Notes under the pieces: model-generated
What the model was told of the DNA's origin: nothing
The model's input: the letters and a program-made list of their open reading frames with translations, nothing else
Database searches by the model: none
Part shown: positions 22,228-28,702 of the stretch, one piece after another
Layout of the letters: the number at the start of each line of letters is the position of its first letter
Position numbering within the stretch: position 1 is the stretch's first letter
Position numbers and translations under genes: made by a program
DNA from: a virus
Strand: one strand, 5' to 3'
Virus record (IMG/VR): IMGVR_UViG_3300029267_003315
Location: 1 to 28,783 of that record
Length of the DNA: 28,783 nt

Positions 22228-22378
22228 CTTTTACCTCTTTATTCTTAAACATCATTAATGATTGATTCTTTGAACATTTCTTACAAAGTAATTTTCCATC
22301 AGATTCTCTTTTCTTTAACATCTTATGATTACCACAGCCTTCACAAAGCCAATCTGTCCATTCATATTCACTTCCCAT
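22217..22378 (-). CDS. Zinc-ribbon microprotein (53 aa)
   Basis: A 53-residue protein starting MGSEYEWTDWLCEGCGNHKM, with CEGC (12-15) and CKKC (32-35), a clear two-knuckle zinc ribbon, and a basic C-terminus. It overlaps the gene at 22368-22634 by 11 bases. Three successive cysteine-rich genes (22054, 22217, 22368) form a distinct cluster. Confidence 0.72.
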   Translation of the reverse strand: MGSEYEWTDWLCEGCGNHKMLKKRESDGKLLCKKCSKNQSLMMFKNKEVKDGK

Positions 22379-22634
22379 CTTTTACCTCTGGAATATAATA
22401 AATTCCTTGTTTATCCTTTTTATAGAATCTTCTTTTTCTTAAAATATATTGTTTACTAAAATATTCATATGGTTGTTTTGTTCCTTGATGCTTTACAATA
22501 ATAGTTTGAGGGTATTTTCCATGACCACAGCAACAAGCAAGAGTAACTATTTTATTATCATTCAATTCTTTTATAAATTCCCTCATGCAAGGGTCTATCC
22601 TTCTTGAATCATTCTTTGGATTAAACTTACACAT
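22368..22634 (-). CDS. Cys/His-rich protein of a recurring viral type (88 aa)
   Basis: An 88-residue protein starting MCKFNPKNDSRRIDPCMREF, with a striking ACCCGHGKYP motif (33-42) and a basic C-terminus. The MCKFNPKN...RIDPCM...CCCGHGKYP pattern is one I associate with small proteins of phages and archaeal elements, of unknown function. Cys2, Cys16 and the CCC-GH cluster are good metal ligands. It overlaps the HTH gene upstream by eight bases. Confidence 0.74.
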   Translation of the reverse strand: MCKFNPKNDSRRIDPCMREFIKELNDNKIVTLACCCGHGKYPQTIIVKHQGTKQPYEYFSKQYILRKRRFYKKDKQGIYYIPEVKDGK

Positions 22635-22959
22635 CTTTCTTTTCCTTCTTTTTATATCTGGACCTTGCTTTATCCTTCTTCATATTCCTGAAGTCTTCAT
22701 CAGACCAGTATTTCTTTTTTTGCCATTCTCTTAGATAACCAAGTCTTGATTTGTATATCTTTCTTCTTTCTTCTAAAGGTTTTGATTTAAAGGATTGATA
22801 TGTTCTCTTTCTTCTTTTCTCTCTCATTTTTTCGTCAATCAACCAGTAGCTTACAGTTCCTTGACAGATTCCTAATTCATCTGCTATTTGGACTTGAGTA
22901 TTTCCTTTTAGACTTAGTTCTTTAATCTTTTGCTTTGTTTCTTTATTTATTCTTTTCAT
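22627..22959 (-). CDS. HTH DNA-binding protein (110 aa)
   Basis: A 110-residue protein. Residues about 6-45 form a simple helix-turn-helix: KIKELSLKGNTQVQIADELG, then ICQGTVSYWL as the recognition helix, like the resolvase/transposase HTH type. The rest is an extremely basic helix (REKRRKRTYQSFKSK, KKDKARSRYKKKEKKD). It is likely a sequence-specific DNA-binding protein, perhaps a regulator of this operon. It may cooperate with the recombinase three genes upstream. Confidence 0.77.
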   Translation of the reverse strand: MKRINKETKQKIKELSLKGNTQVQIADELGICQGTVSYWLIDEKMREKRRKRTYQSFKSKPLEERRKIYKSRLGYLREWQKKKYWSDEDFRNMKKDKARSRYKKKEKKDV

Positions 22960-23191
22960 TTTTCTTTCTATCTGTTTTAACTAATGCAAAATATGTTCCA
23001 ACTAAGATTACAAAAAGAATTAACTCAGCAAAAACAAATGGAAGAAAGTAATTGTTATATCCTGTTTGACCTAAAATCATAAACTCCTCCCATAAATGGT
23101 CCCTTGTAAATCTTAAATGGAATAGTAAAGTTGAAGCTACCATACCTGAATAGAACCACATAGCCCTATGGAATATTCTTGATAGATTCAT
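22943..23191 (-). CDS. Two-helix membrane protein (82 aa)
   Basis: An 82-residue protein with two membrane segments (AMWFYSGMVASTLLFHLRF and FLPFVFAELILFVILVGTYF) and a basic C-terminal end KTDRKKNEKNK, pointing to a cytoplasmic C-terminus. It overlaps the preceding gene as ATGA and the next by 17 bases. Function unknown. Confidence 0.72.
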   Translation of the reverse strand: MNLSRIFHRAMWFYSGMVASTLLFHLRFTRDHLWEEFMILGQTGYNNYFLPFVFAELILFVILVGTYFALVKTDRKKNEKNK

Positions 23192-23493
23192 AAATCACAC
23201 CCCTCATCATATCTTCCAAAATAATTAGCATACATTGTTTTACAAATATAACTTAGTATATAAAATGAAACACAACACAACAGGATTATACCAACAGATG
23301 TTAAGGACATACTGTTACCACCTTCACATTTGACATTTATAATTCTATTTCCATACTTATCATAACAATCTACTATCTCCCCAGTATTATCATTAGCATA
23401 CTCAAGGGCTAAGAGAAAACCTATTGCAAGGTTACCTAAAATTATTACTACCCATGTAACTATAAATACTGTTTTTATTATCTTAGTTTTCAT
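23188..23493 (-). CDS. Two-helix membrane protein with Cys-rich loop (101 aa)
   Basis: A 101-residue protein with helix 1 (VFIVTWVVIILGNLAIGFLL), an outer loop with two cysteines (VDCYDKYGNRIINVKCEGGN) and helix 2 (VGIILLCCVSFYILSYIC), ending in an acidic tail. The loop cysteines, 14 apart, recall the cysteine spacing in the MNKK proteins at 7121 and 7372 but the sequences are not otherwise alike. It follows the recombinase by three bases. Confidence 0.73.
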   Translation of the reverse strand: MKTKIIKTVFIVTWVVIILGNLAIGFLLALEYANDNTGEIVDCYDKYGNRIINVKCEGGNSMSLTSVGIILLCCVSFYILSYICKTMYANYFGRYDEGCDL

Positions 23494-23496
23494 AAA

Positions 23497-24162
23497 TCAC
23501 CTCATTAGTGAAGGATTTTTTAGTTTGGGGTTATTTATCGTACTTTCCATCTCTTTTTTATGAACGGTTATGATTTGACTTATCTTTCCAGTGGATAACT
23601 TAGTTTTCTCACTTATCTCTCTGTAACTCATTCCTTTCTTCCAATGCTCAATTATTACTCTCTTTTTATTTGTATGGACACTAGGCCTCCCCCATTTCTT
23701 TCCTTTCTTTTTCTTTTTATGTCTCTCAAAGGCTGCTTTGATTCTTTCAGATGTTTTCTCTGATTCCATCTCTGCAATACTTCCAATTAATCCTAATAGA
23801 AAATCTTGGATTGTTTTTCCTAGAGAACCTTCAATATTGACTGCTTCTAACCAATCTTCTCTTACGGAATGAATCCTACAACCAAAGTTTCTTAGAATCA
23901 TAACATCTTCAAGTAAAGTATCTCTATTCCTTACCCATCTATCTAGTGACCAGACTACAACAGCATCTATTTGGCGTTTTCGAGCCATCTGCTTAGCTTT
24001 CTCATACAAAGGCCTATCTACTTTCTTAAATGCAGAAATCTGCTCTAAGAATACGTCTACGACTTCATAACCCACCTTTTTGGCAAAGTCCTCACATTGT
24101 TTTCTTTGATTCTCCGGGTCTTGTTCCTCTGTTGATGTTCTTAGATAGATTATTGCTTTCAT
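23497..24162 (-). CDS. Serine recombinase, resolvase/invertase type (221 aa)
   Basis: A 221-residue small serine recombinase. The catalytic serine is Ser10 in IIYLRTSTEEQ, with Arg8 beside it, and the second active-site motif SLDRWVR is at 72-78. A long helix (LLGLIGSIAEMESEKTSERI, about 112-131) is the dimer/DNA-contact helix. The C-terminus has GRP and an HTH (KKGMSYREISEKTKLSTGKI, about 175-195) typical of resolvases and invertases. All residues needed for activity that I can place are present. Roles include dimer resolution, inversion or integration; a large-serine-integrase zinc/coiled-coil domain is absent, so resolution or inversion is favoured. No site is proven nearby. Confidence 0.88.
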   Translation of the reverse strand: MKAIIYLRTSTEEQDPENQRKQCEDFAKKVGYEVVDVFLEQISAFKKVDRPLYEKAKQMARKRQIDAVVVWSLDRWVRNRDTLLEDVMILRNFGCRIHSVREDWLEAVNIEGSLGKTIQDFLLGLIGSIAEMESEKTSERIKAAFERHKKKKKGKKWGRPSVHTNKKRVIIEHWKKGMSYREISEKTKLSTGKISQIITVHKKEMESTINNPKLKNPSLMR

Positions 24163-24163
24163 A

Positions 24164-24265
24164 TTAAAATGCTACTCCAATTATTACAAGTACCCCAAGA
24201 TATTGCCAGGCTAGATAAATACATTCTTTTTTTGTTCTTAACATAATCTTTATTGGGCTTTCCAT
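24164..24265 (-). CDS. Single-helix microprotein (33 aa)
   Basis: A 33-residue protein starting MESPIKIMLRTKKECIYLAW and ending in a hydrophobic LGVLVIIGVAF. It starts at ATG 24265, about 25 bases after a TATA box, and ends one base before the recombinase ATG. It heads that operon and could be a leader peptide or a membrane microprotein. Confidence 0.55.
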   Translation of the reverse strand: MESPIKIMLRTKKECIYLAWQYLGVLVIIGVAF

Positions 24266-24285
24266 ATTCTTCTTAATATTATATA

Positions 24286-24296
24286 CTATTTAAAGT
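24286..24296 (-). promoter_or_regulatory. TATA box of the recombinase operon
   Basis: Minus strand ACTTTAAATAG, about 25 bases before ATG 24265. Confidence 0.45.
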
Positions 24297-24322
24297 TATG
24301 TCTTAATTTCTTAATGGTGAAC

Positions 24323-24712
24323 TTAGACTATAATTTCCTTTATCTTATCATTTAGTAAATCAATGTCATCTGGAAGGTCATCTTCTCTTACTAAAACCCA
24401 ATCTGTTCTGAAATACATTCTCTCGTAGTTTTCATAGGCTTCTCTTGTTTCGTTTAACCAATCAGTTGTAACTCTTCTCTGAATTTCATAGCAAATTATC
24501 TCTTTTGTCTTTACATTCTCAAAATAAACATCAGTTATCTTTGCTGTATTACTTCCTAAAGAATGTTCTGTATAGATTCTTATCCAATAAGTATTTCTCT
24601 TATACTTTTCTATTAGATTTAAGACAATTAATAATTTTATTATTTCATGTTTCCTACTAGCATTTCTTCTAGTTCTTATTTTGAATTGTTCACTCCATTG
24701 TATTTTGTTCAT
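24323..24712 (-). CDS. PD-(D/E)xK-like nuclease (129 aa)
   Basis: A 129-residue protein with a compact restriction-nuclease-like core: Glu49, Asp61 in KITDVYFENV, then CYEIQRR with Glu76-x-Gln78 in place of the usual E-x-K. The order, a short alpha/beta core of about 100 residues, fits CoiA-like or Holliday-junction-resolvase-type nucleases. ExQ variants are known in this superfamily. It overlaps the zinc-finger gene at 24690-24848. A junction resolvase or a recombination endonuclease is plausible for an element that lacks other replication enzymes. The assignment rests on motif order only. Confidence 0.62.
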   Translation of the reverse strand: MNKIQWSEQFKIRTRRNASRKHEIIKLLIVLNLIEKYKRNTYWIRIYTEHSLGSNTAKITDVYFENVKTKEIICYEIQRRVTTDWLNETREAYENYERMYFRTDWVLVREDDLPDDIDLLNDKIKEIIV

Positions 24713-24848
24713 TTTTCTCGTAACCTCTTTTTATTCTCATAGCATATTCACAACTTAGATGGACCCATTTCTTTCCCTTTCTTTTCTTTTCTTCAAAGTC
24801 TATTATAGAGAAGTCTGCTTGAGGTTCTCCACAAATATCACACTTCAT
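24690..24848 (-). CDS. Zinc-finger microprotein (52 aa)
   Basis: A 52-residue protein starting MKCDICGEPQADFSIIDFEE, with CDIC (3-6) and a third cysteine at 33 in VHLSCEYAM; His30 or a further residue could complete the metal site. The ATG overlaps the previous stop as ATGA, and the end overlaps the nuclease start by 23 bases, so the two are coupled. Confidence 0.66.
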   Translation of the reverse strand: MKCDICGEPQADFSIIDFEEKKRKGKKWVHLSCEYAMRIKRGYEKNEQNTME

Positions 24849-25168
24849 TCCAAATCACCCATCTGATTTAATTCTGCTTTCTTTAATCTCTCAATCAATT
24901 CACTCTCTGGAATGATTCCACCTTCGATTCTGCCGTAGATTCGTTCTTCTCCATGTTTTGTGTATCTTATGCTCCAATCATTTGCCCATTCTGGAAAGTA
25001 ATATCCTAAAGGTCGATTATCTGGGTTGTCGGCAGATGAGTTCGAGCCGGTTTCCCGTCCACCAATCCCTAATAGCTTAACTTTATCCTGATTAGAGGAT
25101 TTTATCTGCCGACTTAAAAACATCTTCTTGATGCAATGCTTGAGGTCTTCGTATGTTATTGTTTTCAT
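24845..25168 (-). CDS. Unrecognised soluble protein (107 aa)
   Basis: A 107-residue protein with GGGGAGGCAAAAGA before ATG 25168. Residues 1-30 are a basic helix; the middle has a Gly/Asn/Ser-rich stretch (GIGGRETGSNSSADNPDNRP); the end has LGYYFPEWANDWSIRYTKHG then EERIYGRIEGGIIPESELIE. The middle is clearly more GC-rich than its surroundings and lies within an 86-base region closed by a 10-base inverted repeat. It could be a conserved loop or a small insertion. Function unknown. Confidence 0.7.
   Translation of the reverse strand: MKTITYEDLKHCIKKMFLSRQIKSSNQDKVKLLGIGGRETGSNSSADNPDNRPLGYYFPEWANDWSIRYTKHGEERIYGRIEGGIIPESELIERLKKAELNQMGDLE
25028..25113. repeat. 10-base perfect inverted repeat around a GC-rich island
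   Basis: GTCGGCAGAT at 25028-25037 and ATCTGCCGAC at 25104-25113, with a smaller ATCCT/AGGAT hairpin inside. It lies within the gene at 24845-25168. It could be a recombinase or regulator site. Confidence 0.45.
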
Positions 25169-25266
25169 TCTTTTGCCTCCCCGATTTGCTTCTTTTTATT
25201 ATAACAACTAAGGGAACAGAAATCTACCCCTCCACATTCTTCTTCACAATATTCACAATTATTCAT
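25165..25266 (-). CDS. Cys-rich microprotein (33 aa)
   Basis: A 33-residue protein, MNNCEYCEEECGGVDFCSLS followed by CYNKKKQIGEAKE. Five cysteines (4, 7, 11, 17, 21) give CxxC...C...CxxxC, a compact zinc site. ATG 25266 lies inside the end of the gene at 25259-25510, and the stop overlaps the next ATG. Confidence 0.6.
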   Translation of the reverse strand: MNNCEYCEEECGGVDFCSLSCYNKKKQIGEAKE

Positions 25267-25510
25267 TCTTCTCAGCCCACTGGTCACTAAAGTATTCTGC
25301 TATGGCAGTATATTTATCTTCAAGTTTATTAATTTCATTCTTATTCTTTCTAGTCTTATGATAAATCCAGGAGGAGAAAGCAAAGGTTAGTCCTATGGCA
25401 ATGATTATAAAGGCCACAGATGGGTCGTACCAAGTTATAAAATATCTATAGTATCCTGAGAGAGCTATTGCAATTCCAAATGTGATTCCGAGTATTGAAA
25501 AGTTATTCAT
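25259..25510 (-). CDS. Two-helix membrane protein (83 aa)
   Basis: An 83-residue protein with two helices (FSILGITFGIAIALSGYYRY; VAFIIIAIGLTFAFSSWIYH) and a charged helical C-terminus (NEINKLEDKYTAIAEYFSDQ) suited to a cytoplasmic coiled coil. It overlaps the upstream gene by eight bases. Function unknown. Confidence 0.72.
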   Translation of the reverse strand: MNNFSILGITFGIAIALSGYYRYFITWYDPSVAFIIIAIGLTFAFSSWIYHKTRKNKNEINKLEDKYTAIAEYFSDQWAEKNE

Positions 25511-25727
25511 CTTTTGGTTTTGTTAAGATTTTACATCTATTCCTCCAGTTATCTCTTGAGACTCTTAGTTCTTTTACTTTTTCTAGTAGTTTGTAACCAG
25601 CCTCTATTAATTTTATTGCACTCTTGTGTGTGATAAATTGATTTTGAGTTGTTTCACTCATACTCAATAATAGTTCTCTCATTTCTAATTCAGAAGCAGA
25701 CTCTTTAGTTGTAATGTGCTTGTTCAT
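25503..25727 (-). CDS. Small helical protein (74 aa)
   Basis: A 74-residue soluble, mainly helical protein starting MNKHITTKESASELEMRELL and ending with a basic KELRVSRDNWRNRCKILTKP. A TATA box lies about 28 bases before ATG 25727, so this gene probably heads a transcript that runs to 24323. No domain recognised. Confidence 0.7.
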   Translation of the reverse strand: MNKHITTKESASELEMRELLLSMSETTQNQFITHKSAIKLIEAGYKLLEKVKELRVSRDNWRNRCKILTKPKDE

Positions 25728-25729
25728 GT

Positions 25730-25762
25730 TATTATAATCTATTGTAATCTATATAAACTTTT
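25730..25762 (-). promoter_or_regulatory. Promoter of the 25727-24323 operon
   Basis: Minus strand AAAGTTTATATAGATT (25748-25762) at leaderless distance from ATG 25727. Downstream, GATTACAAT and GATTATAAT repeat in tandem, and TTATTATAATC (plus strand) matches 11 bases of the ATPase/AbrB-like element. Confidence 0.5.
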
Positions 25763-25765
25763 ATT

Positions 25766-26377
25766 TCAATTCTGTAGTGGTAAAATTCTTTGAATTGAGA
25801 TATTATTATTTAGTAACTTAGTCTTTCCTCCTTTGTATTCTATTAATCCTAGTTCTTGTAATGCACCCAACATTAAGGTTAATTTGTTATGCCATTTCCT
25901 ATCTGAGAAAAACTCTTTCCAAGTTGTATGTCCAAGTCCTAAGAAATAAGAAAATGTTACTGCTATATGTTTTGTCTCTATTTCTTCTTCTTGTTGGTAT
26001 CTTCCTAGAGTTCTTATTAATGCTTCAAGTTCTTCTCTTGTTACTTCAGTTTTTATCTCTTGAGCAATTTCATCCTTATTTGGTTTCTGATATTTTATTA
26101 TAATTAATTTGTCTAGTTCTTGGATTAACTCAAAGGAACTCTTACCTTTCCAGGATTCTACTTCTACTTGGGCTTTTTTTTCAGGGTGATATTTATTATA
26201 TAGTTCTAAGATTCCTCTTGTGTGAAACTCTAGTTCTGTATTTCCTCTTTTATAATATTGTCCAATTAAAGTTTGAAGTGCTTTTCTAAAAGTCTTACAG
26301 GATTTTATTCCTCGAATAGGATTTCCATTTCCTTGTTTCTCTATCTTCTCTACAGAGTTTTTATTTATAAATCCCAT
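25766..26377 (-). CDS. Unrecognised helical protein, possible C-terminal winged helix (203 aa)
   Basis: A 203-residue soluble helical protein. The N-terminus (1-70) has CKTFRKALQTLIGQYYKRGN; the middle has EIAQEIKTEVTREELEALIR; the C-terminus (about 150-200) reads LGHTTWKEFFSDRKWHNKLT then LMLGALQELGLIEYKGGKTK, which resembles a winged helix of the 'short helix, recognition helix, wing' type. It overlaps the zinc-finger gene by 13 bases. Candidate DNA-binding protein. Confidence 0.72.
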   Translation of the reverse strand: MGFINKNSVEKIEKQGNGNPIRGIKSCKTFRKALQTLIGQYYKRGNTELEFHTRGILELYNKYHPEKKAQVEVESWKGKSSFELIQELDKLIIIKYQKPNKDEIAQEIKTEVTREELEALIRTLGRYQQEEEIETKHIAVTFSYFLGLGHTTWKEFFSDRKWHNKLTLMLGALQELGLIEYKGGKTKLLNNNISIQRILPLQN

Positions 26378-26817
26378 AGCTCTTCAATCATCTCCATCTG
26401 TTTAACCTTAATTTGTTTCTCAGTCTTTCCTCTTTCTTTCATACATTCTCTTACTCTCTTTTGTTCTTCAACTAAATCTTTGATTCTTTCTTTTGCATCA
26501 TCAAAGTCCATTCCCCTACTCATTAACATCCTTAGAAGGTTTTGTTTTTCTTGTATTGTTATGTAAGAATAGTTTTTATCTTTCTTTGTCTTCTTTGAAC
26601 CTTTTATCTTAGGGAAGTCTTTTGCCTTTGTTGGTTCTTGTTTTGGTTTTCTTATTATTGGTTTTTCTAATTTACGTGCTTCTTTGATAGTTTCTTTTCT
26701 TCTATTCTTCCGTCGAGAAATATAACATGCCCTACATAACCAGTCTCCATTTATCTTTTTTACACTCTTTTGTCTTTCAAAGATTTCTTCACAATCACAG
26801 CACTTCCTCTCTTTCAT
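26365..26817 (-). CDS. N-terminal zinc-finger, basic protein (150 aa)
   Basis: A 150-residue protein. An N-terminal zinc finger (CCDCEEIF at 6-13, then WLCRACY at 26-32) is followed by a highly basic, probably disordered linker (about 35-85) and a helical C-terminus (LLRMLMSRGMDFDDAKERIK then VEEQKRVRECMKERGKTEKQ). The zinc finger plus basic linker suits a nucleic-acid-binding protein. It overlaps the downstream gene by 13 bases. Confidence 0.76.
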   Translation of the reverse strand: MKERKCCDCEEIFERQKSVKKINGDWLCRACYISRRKNRRKETIKEARKLEKPIIRKPKQEPTKAKDFPKIKGSKKTKKDKNYSYITIQEKQNLLRMLMSRGMDFDDAKERIKDLVEEQKRVRECMKERGKTEKQIKVKQMEMIEELWDL

Positions 26818-26857
26818 ACATCTTCTATAAGATTCTTTTCTTTATAAAATTGTGTAA

Positions 26858-27145
26858 TCATTTTAGAATTAAGAATATTCCGGCTAATTTGTATAGCTTA
26901 TTTGCATCCTCTTCGACATTAATATCACACTTTAGAATTTTTATCTGGTCCCTATTTACTCTCTCTATTAATTTCATCTCTTCCATCTCTTTCATTACTA
27001 GAGGTCTTATGTCTTTTGGTAGTTGGTTAAATCTACCTATCTTTTCGTAAAACTTCTTTCTATTAATTATAGCATTAACTCCAAATTTTTTAATAAACTG
27101 ATTATGCAATCCTAAATAGAGTATTCCAATTTCTAGTCCTGCCAT
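26858..27145 (-). CDS. Winged-helix-like small protein (95 aa)
   Basis: A 95-residue protein with the pattern of helix (LYLGLHNQFIKKFGVNAIIN), FYEKIGRFNQLPKDIRPLVM, then MEEMKLIERVNRDQIKILKC, which fits a winged helix: two helices, a Leu/Ile-Glu-Arg turn and a wing strand. Probably a DNA-binding regulator of the early block. It is separated by 40 bases from the next gene and by seven from the previous one. Confidence 0.68.
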   Translation of the reverse strand: MAGLEIGILYLGLHNQFIKKFGVNAIINRKKFYEKIGRFNQLPKDIRPLVMKEMEEMKLIERVNRDQIKILKCDINVEEDANKLYKLAGIFLILK

Positions 27146-27152
27146 CTTATTA

Positions 27153-27422
27153 TTAAGGTAATATTCTAAAGAGTTGATTCTTGTCTAAACATTCTTGTGC
27201 TATCTTTACTGTTGATGCATATTCATTTATTGCCAACAATATAAATATCATAATCAAGGCTAGAAATGCTAACTTAATCCAACTTCCCCCGGCAATTAAA
27301 TTCTTCCAATTAATCTTTCCATCTATCTTTATTGGCCTGACTATCCCCCAACCAAATAACTTTGATTTCTTGAGATGTATTCTCTCCCCTTCAACATCAA
27401 TCTCTTTTATTTTCAAATCCAT
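27153..27422 (-). CDS. Single-helix membrane protein (89 aa)
   Basis: An 89-residue protein starting MDLKIKEIDVEGERIHLKKS, with a soluble N-terminal half and one helix (IKLAFLALIMIFILLAINEY). ATG 27422 overlaps the preceding stop (TAATG), which decides this start over an in-frame codon at 27518. Function unknown. Confidence 0.72.
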   Translation of the reverse strand: MDLKIKEIDVEGERIHLKKSKLFGWGIVRPIKIDGKINWKNLIAGGSWIKLAFLALIMIFILLAINEYASTVKIAQECLDKNQLFRILP

Positions 27423-27610
27423 TATCCTTCTGCGAAACCACTGAACAATGCAGCTATGATAGGTACTGCCACATATGCAGCAATCTTTATCCAAAGTGGA
27501 ATTGGAGTATCTTGCCATCTAAACATTATTATCATCCAGGATACCGCTGCCGCACCGACCCCAGTTAATATCCAAAATGCTGGAGACTCCCAAATTTCTG
27601 CTAAATCCAT
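27422..27610 (-). CDS. Two-helix membrane microprotein (62 aa)
   Basis: A 62-residue protein: MDLAEIWESPAFWILTGVGA is the start of helix 1, then a short basic loop and helix 2 (PLWIKIAAYVAVPIIAALFS). Overlaps both neighbours by one base. The two-helix plan resembles the coat candidates in size only. Confidence 0.72.
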   Translation of the reverse strand: MDLAEIWESPAFWILTGVGAAAVSWMIIMFRWQDTPIPLWIKIAAYVAVPIIAALFSGFAEG

Positions 27611-27819
27611 TATTTCTTCCCTCCTTTCATCTTTTTGATTATCTTTTTATCTGGGAGAAGTCTACTAAATAGAAATTCTTTTGATTCTAATGTTACTATA
27701 GATTTTATATCTCTCTTTCGTATTTCATCTATAACTAATTCTCTGATTCTATTTTTGTTCTCACAGTTATACTTTTTTCTTTTTTGTGTTCTTGATTTGT
27801 TTTTTGGTTTTTGTGCCAT
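27610..27819 (-). CDS. Small very basic protein (69 aa)
   Basis: A 69-residue protein starting MAQKPKNKSRTQKRKKYNCE, very rich in Lys and Arg, with an alpha/beta middle (IRELVIDEIRKRDIKSIVTL). GAGGATAAG precedes ATG 27819, favoured over an upstream in-frame codon at 27843. Likely nucleic-acid binding. It starts inside the end of the gene at 27767-28153. Confidence 0.7.
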   Translation of the reverse strand: MAQKPKNKSRTQKRKKYNCENKNRIRELVIDEIRKRDIKSIVTLESKEFLFSRLLPDKKIIKKMKGGKK

Positions 27820-28153
27820 CTTTCTTATCCTCGAAGAAATCATCTAATGAAACTTCTTCGGTTATGTTCTCTTCAAACTTCTTCAAAGCCATTAGCTGTT
27901 GTTTAATTGTTAAGTAAGTTGTTCCCGTTGTGATTAATGCTCCTACTAAGATTATTCCAACCCACCAGAGCATTTTAAAATTCATTATAGAAATAACTAT
28001 CCCAAGTACAATCCCTATTAATTGTAACGTCGTTCCACTTGATTGACTCTTTAGTTTTTGTTTTGGTGTTATTCCTTCTATTCCTTCCTTCCACCTTCCT
28101 AAGAATTCTTTGAAGGTTATCTTCTTTCCTTCTTTATCTTTCCAGAATTTCAT
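27767..28153 (-). CDS. Two-helix membrane protein with basic tail (128 aa)
   Basis: A 128-residue protein with a soluble N-terminus (FKEFLGRWKEGIEGITPKQK), two adjacent helices (LQLIGIVLGIVISIMNFKML; WWVGIILVGALITTGTTYLT) and a charged C-terminus ending in a Lys-rich run. The N-terminal RWKEGIEGITPKQ phrase looks family-like but I cannot name it. A TATA box lies 23 bases before ATG 28153. It heads the transcript down to 26365 or beyond. Confidence 0.76.
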   Translation of the reverse strand: MKFWKDKEGKKITFKEFLGRWKEGIEGITPKQKLKSQSSGTTLQLIGIVLGIVISIMNFKMLWWVGIILVGALITTGTTYLTIKQQLMALKKFEENITEEVSLDDFFEDKKDGTKTKKQIKNTKKKKV

Positions 28154-28169
28154 TGATTATAAATCCCCC

Positions 28170-28183
28170 ACTTTTAAATTTGG
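28170..28183 (-). promoter_or_regulatory. TATA box of the 28153 operon
   Basis: Minus strand CCAAATTTAAAAGT, about 23 bases before ATG 28153. Upstream lies an imperfect inverted repeat, TTTACCAC...GTGGTTAAA (28190-28212), and a CCCCCAC/GTGGGGG pair. Confidence 0.45.
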
Positions 28184-28276
28184 TTATCAATTTACCACGT
28201 GACAAGTGGTTAAACACATCCAATATATGTTTGAGTCCAGGTGGGGGTCAAATTTTTCGTTTTGTTGTCTGAACTA

Positions 28277-28702
28277 TTACTTGGATTTATTCAATCCAGC
28301 TAATCTATTAAGACTATCTTCTGTTGCTTCGATTAGTTCTTTAATAGTATTCTTCTTTTCTTCAAGATTTTCTTTATAGTCTTTTAAGTCATCTTCCTTA
28401 TCTTCAATTTCTCTCTTTAAGTCTCTAATCTGTTTCTCTCTATACCTCACCTCATCTCCAAGACAATCTCTTTCCATGACAAGGTTCCTTTTCTTCTCTT
28501 CCAATTCAAGAACAACCTCATATCTACTTTTTGTTTCCATTGGTTTTATTATCCTCCTTTCAGCTTCTCTTAGACTATTCATAGCAATCTTGTTAGTTAG
28601 GTATCCATGTGCTAAGTTCCACATCTCTGTTTCTTCTCCCATTTTGATTATAAGTGGGGATTTATGGAGTTCCCCTTCTCCTTGAATCGCAAACTCACGC
28701 AA
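28277..28702 (-). CDS. Coiled-coil protein crossing the circular join (141 aa)
   Basis: A 141-residue protein whose 5' end lies in the terminal repeat. Residues 1-45 are globular (GHGYLTNKIA-type context, MGEETEMWNLAHGYLTNKIA); residues about 55-130 form one long coiled coil (LELEEKKRNLVMERDCLGDE, then KREIEDKEDDLKDYKENLEE). TTG 28702 gives the longest frame; ATG 28642 would remove 20 residues. It follows the T-tract terminator. No catalytic domain. Confidence 0.76.
   Translation of the reverse strand: MREFAIQGEGELHKSPLIIKMGEETEMWNLAHGYLTNKIAMNSLREAERRIIKPMETKSRYEVVLELEEKKRNLVMERDCLGDEVRYREKQIRDLKREIEDKEDDLKDYKENLEEKKNTIKELIEATEDSLNRLAGLNKSK

Noticed and set aside
25028-25113. tRNA gene (86 bases with a 7-base or longer end stem)
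   Set aside because: The size and closing stem suggest a long-variable-arm tRNA, but neither strand has a T arm with a TTCRANY loop before the 3' stem, or a D arm that fits.
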